A stretch of 64,000 bases of DNA. Origin: Incurvaria masculella (Eukaryota > Arthropoda > Insecta > Lepidoptera > Incurvariidae). How positions within the stretch are numbered: the stretch's first letter is position 1; every line of letters begins with the position of its first letter. Of the stretch, positions 56,481 through 64,000 are shown in pieces. Position numbers and translations under genes: made by a program. The notes beneath the pieces were generated by a model. The model was not told the DNA's origin. It made no database searches and saw only the letters and a program-made list of their open reading frames with translations. The stretch covers positions 18,003,001 to 18,067,000 of the forward strand of contig OX335645.2 of NCBI GenBank assembly GCA_946894095.1, written 5' to 3'.

Positions 56481-58956
56481 TCCTAGAGTGTGGCGAGATA
56501 GGACGACTCTCACTCCTTGATGCAGTGGGAAAGCGTCGCAACGTGTACAAACACATTTCCTCCCATCTTGCTGCTACATATAAAACTTCTACTTCAGCGG
56601 AGTCCGAAGGTTTATCTGCCCGAACCTTAAAATAGCGTAAACATTCTAGCCTGTGTGATAGCATTAAACTTCTGGCGCTTGTATCAGAAACCCACGCGTG
56701 GCAAATTCTAGGAAGAAGCTGCCGCGAAGAATGCAGCCAACACTCTGTGTATAGCGCAAGAAATTTAGTATTCATTTAGTTATTTAAGTAATCACTTTAT
56801 TATTTAGATGTTGATGGTTCGTTTGATTTTACTACACTTTGTTGTATCATAAAATCAGTCGACCAGCACACGTCACTAGACAAAAGCGACACAAGATGGA
56901 CGGATGCAAATTCCTCAAGTTTTGCCGCTCCGTTTAATCACGACCAACGCTGCTAAGTTTGCTTCGCGAGTAATTCAGCGATTTTTTTCAGCAACCATAG
57001 ACTAAAAAGCAACTAGTGTAAGCATTTTAAAAAGTGGATGAGCCAATGATTGTATCAAGAGGCCACGATCTAAATTAAAGGACAGAAGTTACCTAAGAAA
57101 TCATTGCATGATTGCCAGATTAAATAAGCACTTGCAACACATAACCACAAAGTTAGAAACATATTATAATCGATCGAGACAATGAATTGCAACAAAACTA
57201 GACTATGTTTGTCCGAACATGTCGACACTGCGGGGTTGGATAAGTCATTGTTAATAAATACATATTCATTAAACGCCCTTATTTAAACGGCCGCTCGATA
57301 AATGATTAAGGTGAGGTACATGCTTCAACGTTCTAGCTGGTTAGAAACTAGCCCATTGAAATCAAGTTAACGAAAAGAAAGGATTTTTGTATTTTAAAAT
57401 TCATCCTTTTTTTCATACAAATTCTTTTGATACAAAATTTGTAAAGGTTAAAGTTATATTTACAATAGTCAAACTAGAAAAGTTTTAACCTTTGCACATA
57501 CCTATTATGTTAATTTGGTGAAACACATGACTTACAAATAGTACTTACATTCATAAAATCATATATTTATTGTCTGTGGTGCAATGCGGTTGATGGTCAC
57601 GATGATGTGAAGTTTATCATATATGTCCGTCACATAAGAATAAGACTTTTTCCAGATACTACCGGATGTTAAAATCATTAAAGTAATCAAAATGGAGCAT
57701 TCGGCCTCTCCAGGTACTTTGGGAACTCAAAAGTGTAGACTGTTGAAATATGCGCGTTACCGCACCAAGACCCGACGGGACTTGGAAGTTTGAGCCGAGG
57801 GAAATAAGCGGGTCATTTTACTCCCTCGATCATTTTAAAGATTTTCTCAGCCGTCTCGTCTTTAACGTGATTAACGTTATGAACTCATCAGATAAGTTTC
57901 TGTATATTAAACGGATTTTTTTTTCATGTTTGGTATTTTTGAAATCATTTTTTTATTTAAGGGCTCTATACATTTTGGGCCCCTCAAAATGTATAGAGCC
58001 CAATGCTATAATATAGAAAATAATTCGTTGCCAAATTCGTTGCCATTTTAAAGTTATTGACTGAATGCGGTTTAGAGGTTATGAATGTTTAAGAGACACC
58101 AGAGAGCTCAGCGTAGAGCAAAATGCTCCAGTCCAAATGCAATAAAAATGGACATAGTTTAATATCTCTTTGATATTTCATAAGCAACAATCGTATACAT
58201 TGGTCTTTGAGTTAATTTTACATACGTATTTACGCCTTGTTTTCTCCCTTACCGGACTGAATGGCATGGAGCAGGCTACCCGAACACGTCTTGTGACAAC
58301 GGAAGTACTGTTCTGTCCTTTTCTTATTCATATTGTTAGTAGGAAAAAAAGTAATTGTAAATAATTCCTTTTAATTATATAACGAGTAACCGGCCGTGCA
58401 AAATGGGGATTCAGATGGTTTAAAATATGTTTAAATAATAAATAGCAATTATGGCATGTGTTAATAAAAGACACAATTGATTTCTAAGGGGGCTGGATTT
58501 GGATTCTCCTTTTAACCTAAAATCCTTATTCGTGATAATCAACAAATTTTGGAAACAAACGGTACCATGGGATGCCGCCGGCGGCACGCGGCGCTGCCGT
58601 CGCCGCCCCCGCCGCGTCACCCGACGACGGCGTCGCGACGGCAAACAATAGACACAATTTCCGCGAACCGGATCGACGCCTTTTTATCTTAAAGGAAACG
58701 AGCGCAAACGTTCACAATCGAACTCCGACGGACAGAAGTCGCTACAGACGCCGGATGTCACGAATGAAACCATCCGCCTTTCACATAGTCACGTTTTGTG
58801 AGTTTTTATTTCTTAGACGCTAGGTACTTTTTAATTTAAGCCTCCAAAGGTGATAATGAGGTAAGTCTAAGTTAGTTTTTAGAGGAAACATTACTAATTG
58901 TGATCATAATTATCGTGTAAACAACTCGTTTAATTGTCTCCCCGTCGCGTCGATAA
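56481..58956. other. Unassigned; GC-rich block at about 58570-58640
   Basis: The GC-rich block (GCCGCCGGCGGCACGCGGCG) is open on both strands, a composition effect. Otherwise AT-rich with no recognised gene. Confidence 0.35.
57961..58001. repeat. Perfect inverted repeat, 17-bp arms
   Basis: GGGCTCTATACATTTTG and CAAAATGTATAGAGCCC around a GGCCCCT loop. Confidence 0.88.
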
Positions 58957-59280
58957 TAAAAACCGGCCAAGTGCGAGTCGGACTCGCACACGGAGGGTAC
59001 ATGATTTAACACCAAAAATCACGTTTTTTGTATAAAACGTGATTTTTGGTGTTAAATCCTTTTAACTTTTAAAAAATTAAAGCCCCCCTTTAATTTTTAT
59101 GATTGTTTTATTTTACCTTTTTGTTGTTATAGCGGCAAAATAAATACACACTCTGTGAACATTTCAGATACCTACCTATTACGGTTCATGAGATACAGCC
59201 CTGTGACAGATGGACGGACGGACGGACAGCAGAGGCTTAATAATAGGGTTCCGTTGGCACCCTTTGGTTACGAAAACCTA
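58957..59280 (-). repeat. GGTTCCGTA...CTTGGCCGG repeat, copy 2
   Basis: Begins AAAAACCGGCCAAGTGCGAG and ends GGGTTCCGTTGGCACCC; interior AATAAATACACACTCTGTG as in copy 1 reversed. It ends about 240 bp before the odorant receptor start codon. Carries a hairpin (59003-59058) that copy 1 lacks. Confidence 0.75.
59003..59058. repeat. Inverted duplication within the repeat
   Basis: GATTTAACACCAAAAATCAC plus GTTTT is followed, after TTGTAT, by its exact mirror. Copy 1 has only the first arm in the matching position. Confidence 0.85.
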
Positions 59281-59523
59281 AAATGTATGCTTAGACAGGA
59301 AGAAAATCACAATCGTAATTGTATTAGAATAATTTAATTATAGGTCTATTACTTATGTACAAGAACAAGCTTGTTGACTGAAGACGTTTTAATCAATTCA
59401 GGAAGTTTCCAACCTATAATTACTTCATGAATTTCATAATCACGTCCGCATTACTAAAATTCAGGAAATTAAATTTTACGCATAACTTCATACGCCATCG
59501 TAAGAGTCAGTACTAGCGGAACA

Positions 59524-62047
59524 ATGAAATGCGTTAACTTTAAATTCAAATACCGTCTGTCGATATATTATAATCTAATGAGATTTTATGGATTTGGTGA
59601 ACTCGATCCGAACAAAACTAAGCCGGAAGGTAAATTATACAACTTTTTCACGTGTAGCTCGCTCGGGTTCATGTTCATCGAAGCCTGCTCCATATTATCC
59701 GGGACGATTCGCGAAGAAGACCCGGACGTGAAAATGTTTGGTATTGCGATTAACTGCACACATTTTCTATTTATTATAAAATACTGGTCATTTGTTAGAA
59801 ATCGAAAAAAAGTCAAATCAATACTCAACTTGATCGAGAAGAAGTGTTACGAATTTACCCAGGAGACTAAGTTCGGTGACGCGGCTACGGCCGATATGTA
59901 CGCTGTGATTCGCAACTATGGGTTTATGGCAAACGTGGCAATTTTGGGTTACGTGGTTGTAACCATCCACAGAGGCACTGAGGCTGCTAACAAGGGCTGG
60001 CAGCTTGTTCCCATGCATGTTCCTTTTAAATTTCTTAATTTTGAACGGTAAGTAAAGCTTTGAACTGTTTAAAACCATACCTTGAAAATTGTTGATAAAA
60101 TCTGGGCAGTAGCTTAGTGGCAACGTTGGTTTGGTTTTTGTAATCGAGGGTGTGACCTCTTTCTTTCTTATCCAATAACCCAAAAATTCCATCAACTTCT
60201 TAAATCAATTAATTTTCCTATTCTAATCTACATTTCGAAAGAATATTTAGAATTAATAATATTTATACCAATGTGTATCTTTTACAGTGGTGAATTCTTC
60301 ATCCAATTACTGGTGAACTTTTTGATTTTGCTGAATGGCTACTACCACATAGTTCTGGATACCATGATGTGTGCAGTTTTCATACACGTGGGTGCACAGT
60401 TCGCGAGCGTCGCACACTGCTTCGCCACCATCAAGTTCAACAATACAATATCGAAAGCAGAAAATGAAGTGGCAATTCATAAAGATCTGGTCAAAGCGAT
60501 AGAGTACCATCAAACGGTCTTAAGGTATATTAGGTCAATGAGAGATTTTACTTTTAGATGTTAATAAGTATTTAATAAATATCTGTACTTGTAAAAATAA
60601 AAACATGAGAGCCATCGCTGTTGTTTGTCCCACTGTCAATACCATACCAATATATTTATGTAATTACTGAGAATGGAAATGATGACGAGACATTTTATAT
60701 TAGTGCACCATGAATATCAAATGTTAACACACAAACATCATTGGTGCAATTTACTGTAAAGCACCATTATGTATTTTTACTAAACAAAAAAATATATACA
60801 GGCAACATCACTTTTAATAAGCATTGCAAACAAATGTATGCCTTTTTATTCCAGGTGCGCAAAATATCTTCAAGATACTTTGAAATACTGGTTCTTGGCC
60901 CAAATTATTGAGAGCTCAATTCCTTTGTGTTTGACGATGTGGCTCCTAGTTACGGTAATAGCGGCAACATTATTATTTAACTTAGTTCTTATAAAAATAC
61001 TTGTTGTTTATTTTTTAGAGTCCTTTTGTTTTTTTATTTAGTACATTTTCAGTGATACCTCTTAGATTTAACATCTTTTTGCTTTCAGTCTATGGGTTCA
61101 GAGAGTACGTCCTTCCTCGACCTGACATCTCATTTGATGTTCATGAGTTTCGTGCTCTATCAGCTGTTCATCATCACACGCGGTGCTGACATTATCACCC
61201 ACCAGGTGCCTGTTACTTTTACAATTTATGATTTTGAAGTTTTTGCTGAGATCTGACGTATGATTTGATTTCTATCTTCACTACCCGATATCGTAAATAT
61301 GTGTCTGTATAAAAAATATAATAATTTTAAATTTGGAATCAACGGTGAATGGATTAGCGCGCCTGTATGGGAGGGACAAAATTCATTCGTATGTATTTCG
61401 TTTGCATATTGCACTGTGGAATAAATTGTGGTTGGAAATATAAAATTAATCAAATATACCCCGACGACTAAAAATAACTTACCATAATGACATAGTTCAT
61501 GAACTTCATAGCACCCGTAACCATAAAAGCCACATAAGTATGCTGTGGTCATTGCCCGGGGTCTTAGCGCCTACTCTTCCTGGGAAACGGCGTGATGCAT
61601 GTATTAACTTCTTTCAGGCTCGAGGGGTAGTAGACGGAGTGTGGATGTCGGACTGGTACCTGTTCAGTCCGCCTACTAGAAAGTACATGGTTCAAATATT
61701 AATGAGGTATTTTTTTTATGATTGCTCATCATAAATACGACATCATCAAAAAGAATTAAATTACAAATTTTCAGAGAGTATTAAAATGTATCTTTAATTG
61801 CAGAGCAAATAAGCCAGTTAAGTTTACTGCCCTGGGAATGATTGGAGTTAATATCGATACTTTCGTTGAGGTGAATATTAACCCGCTGTTATACATTTAT
61901 TTGGTATAGTTACAAAATGATACATTACCTACTTTTACATACATTACCTAATTAATAATTGATGAATACATTTTCTTTTAGGTTGTGAAAAACGCTTACG
62001 CTTTTTTTACGCTGCTGAAGAACATTAATGTTGCTGGAGAGAAATAG
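59524..62047 (+). CDS. Insect odorant receptor (7 exons, 399 aa)
   Basis: Exons: 59524-60047, 60288-60524, 60855-60954, 61089-61205, 61618-61706, 61804-61870, 61982-62047. All introns are GT-AG and the joins keep frame, giving 1200 nt with the TAG stop. The product fits the insect odorant receptor family: length near 400, hydrophobic segments in order, and the C-terminal signature VVKNAYAFFTLLKN at about 379-392, preceded by FTALGMIGVNIDTF. Such receptors are seven-pass membrane proteins with a cytoplasmic N-terminus that form ligand-gated channels with the co-receptor Orco in sensory neurons. The divergent N-terminus suggests a ligand-specific receptor and not Orco, which is longer; the ligand is unknown. 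Introns are short (97-412 bp). The first start, AACAATGA, is chosen because the frame has no earlier ATG of the right kind. No frameshift or missing exon was seen, so it appears functional. Repeats lie close on both sides. Confidence 0.92.
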
Positions 62048-62144
62048 CTTTTTATTGTAATATCTATTAGTTGCAAATAACAAAAGTTAAGAACATGTTT
62101 CAATTGAATATAAATATATCCATTTCACTTTAATTTTCATTTTA

Positions 62145-62519
62145 TTTTTTTATGTGACTTGACATGGATGGCTAATACCACAAGTTCTGTCATGGTATTA
62201 GCCCAACACACCACATGGGAACTAGGTGCCATGCCTTCCTTATATTGCACGGCTACATTGAACTGGATGGAAAACACGGACAATTTTCATTGCCGCTTCG
62301 ACCATCGTTCATCCAATGCGATGGTACCAACCCGGCGGGATAAACCCTACCACCTAGTAAGTAAGGAACGGGACCTACAGTTTAACGTGGAATCCGAACC
62401 ACGGCCAGCCTCTCTCAACGGTCGAATGGTCACCCATCCAAGAACAGACCGGACCCAGCGTTGCTTAACTTCGGAGAGCGATCGCCGAAGTGTCGCGCCA
62501 CTGGGCCATTGAGGCTGAC
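62145..62519 (-). mobile_element. SINE, 5S-head type a, full length
   Basis: Reverse of the reference copy at 35160-35590: head at the right end (GTCAGCCTCAATGGCCCAG), 5S boxes at 62429-62474 (TTGGATGGGTGACC and CCGAAGTTAAGCAACG), body, and a T7 (A7) tail at 62145-62151. It has a single copy of the 5' word and lacks the palindrome insert. It starts about 98 bp after the odorant receptor stop codon. Confidence 0.9.
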
Positions 62520-63190
62520 ATGCCTTTTGACTGCGAACACCACGTCTGCGCGTAAGTGTTATGTATGTCTAACGGGCCCGCGTAATCTACACCGGTGTGA
62601 GTAAACGCTTTGGCTTCTCGAACACGGGCCGAGGGTAGATCCGCCACAAAAGGAAATGTGGATTTTGGATTGTCTTATAGCAGAAATTACATTTGTGCAC
62701 ACGGTGTCGCACGACACGTCTGTCTGACAGAATCCAAAACTTTTGGCATTAAATGGACATGAGCAGATAAGGCCCCGTGGGACAATTTTTTCGGTGGTAA
62801 AGATCGACAATAAGTTTGGCAATATGAACATGAGAAGGCAATAATAGGATGTTGTTGCTCAAAACCAATGGCAGCATTTGCCAGTCTTCCCCCTACTCGT
62901 ATTACCCCCCTAACTAACCCAGGACCTAACTTTTGTAGAGGGGTAGAGCTTGGCTTTCCTTGCTCGACCTTCAGTCTATCTTCATGAAAATAGACTGACT
63001 GTACTCGTCGTATAATCTCAATTTCAGCAGTGTCTATATCGGAGGCTTTTTGAGTGGCAATTATTTAATAAAGCGTAACACGTAAACAACTATGCGTAAC
63101 AACTTTGACCACGATGAGATCTTTGCAGCGAGTTTATATAATATTGGTGGTTCCACTTTCGAAATAGGAAGAGCAATTTTCTTCTCCTCG
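62520..63190 (-). mobile_element. BEL/Pao LTR retrotransposon integrase region, decayed
   Basis: Minus-strand frames give, in BEL/Pao order: KISSWSKLLRIVVYVLRFI (about 63120), EIEIIRRVQSVYF, VIRVGGRLANAAIGFEQQHP (about 62890), LPSHVHIAKLIVDLYH with HKCNFC (integrase zinc-binding side, 62840-62680), then ADLPSARV and FTHTGVDYAGPL (62640-62580), the start of the integrase core. At least two frameshifts and several stops break it. It is cut on the left by the SINE and on the right by a LINE. No LTR is visible. Confidence 0.8.
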
Positions 63191-63222
63191 GGAATAGATA
63201 GAATAGAATAGAATAGAATAGA
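63190..63222. repeat. (GAATA)n simple tail
   Basis: AATAGAATAGAATAGAATAG units; they lie at the 3' end of the adjoining minus-strand LINE and are probably its tail. Confidence 0.75.
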
Positions 63223-64000
63223 AGCATTTTATTCCCTTAAAAGCGGTACATACAATCATGGTTTCCAACTTTTTACAATATTATTATGATTAGGCTAGAT
63301 CAATGTGCATGTAAAACTGTAGGGAAAAGGTAATGTGGCTCAGCGTCAATGCCCGCGTATACTTCAGCAAGTTTGCTGAAGTAGACTTGTGCCGCTGGTT
63401 TTCAGCCACCACCGGATCTCAAGGTATTGTGATTAATTTATAACAGAAACAGGAGAAGCAATAACAAAGCATAAATGAACAACAGAATTAACGGCCAGTG
63501 ATATACATATAAATATAAAAAGGTGAGTACGTACTATTTTCTATGTTTAAAATTTGTGAAATTGTAGGGTTATGAGGAAATTTGGAAGTGTAAGAAGGAT
63601 TAGTTTGTTATTTGTTGTGAAAGGGTTTAGGCAAGTGTGTGGGTGAGTAAAATAAGGTGATCCATGGTTGATTATAGTTAAGTGCTTGGGTGTGTTTGAC
63701 TCTGTAGAATAAATTTATAGCAAGCATCTTTGAAAGCATTGATTTTATTTATTGAACGTATTGGTGGGGGCAGGTCATTCCAGATTTTACTTGCGGAGTA
63801 CTTAAAACAACACTTGTAGGCGGTTTTTTTGTGTTTCGGTATTATTAATAGGTGACAACTATCTAGTCTTATAGCCGTGTATATTTTGAGACCATTCAAG
63901 TTTTTTATAGAGGTAGTCAGGTTCTTTGCTGTGTATCACGTTAAATAAAAAACCTAAAAATTTTTGCTTTCTCTTATTTTTCATATTTAATAATCCATTT
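63190..64000 (-). mobile_element. LINE 3' end, minus strand (5' part outside window)
   Basis: The C-terminal reading frame on the minus strand includes PDYLYKKLEWSQN and, one frame over, IRLDSCHLLIIPKHKKTAYK and YSASKIWNDLPPPIRSINK (63899-63678), the typical last conserved block of LINE proteins. A frameshift therefore separates the two parts. Below it is an untranslated region with a hairpin (TACTTCAGCAA/TTGCTGAAGTA at 63360-63383), ending in the (GAATA)n tail. The insertion cuts into the BEL/Pao remnant. Confidence 0.78.

Noticed and set aside
56344..56775. 143-codon minus-strand gene
   Set aside because: Its end contains LINE RT motif B and the downstream part reads YADD in another frame, so it belongs to a LINE relic.

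Overview
This window looks like nuclear DNA of a moth or butterfly (Lepidoptera). It is AT-rich and gene-poor. It carries a 7-exon insect odorant receptor, (CCTAA)n insect-type telomere motifs, LINE and Helitron remains, and many short repeats with lepidopteran character. I find two apparently intact protein genes: a short-chain dehydrogenase/reductase of carbonyl reductase type (15117-15986, +, one exon) and an odorant receptor (59524-62047, +, seven exons, 399 residues). A decayed piece of a second reductase lies at 13388-13489. No functional rRNA, tRNA or CRISPR was found.

Layout. 1-7.2 kb: remains of several LINEs, SINEs and a foldback element nested in another repeat; a 5S-headed SINE abuts the LINE at 5.7-7.0 kb. 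7.2-13.1 kb: mostly unassigned, with one foldback element, an RTE tail and a LINE relic. 13.2-16.2 kb: reductase relic, then the intact reductase. 16.2-29 kb: SINEs, a foldback element holding nine telomere-type units, a near-perfect palindrome and a LINE with an in-frame 75-bp duplication. 29-50 kb: small inverted-repeat elements, including a three-copy family flanked by TTAA; Helitron-like elements, two of them inside another TIR pair; and further SINEs. 50-59 kb: a GGTTCCGT repeat family, a head-to-head split RTE LINE and another LINE RT relic. 59-62 kb: the odorant receptor, with repeats close on both sides. 62.1-64 kb: a 5S-headed SINE, then a decayed BEL/Pao integrase, then a LINE running off the window.

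Most notable system: SINEs with different heads share one body and tail. Some heads derive from 5S rRNA and keep the internal promoter boxes, others from a tRNA, and a third 5S-like head keeps only the C-box side. About sixteen copies or fragments are present, suggesting a modular SINE lineage that exchanges promoter heads. A second theme is short inverted duplications and palindromes inserted in repeats, some with flanking direct duplications and absent from sister copies. All assignments rest on reading the sequence by eye; no database was searched.
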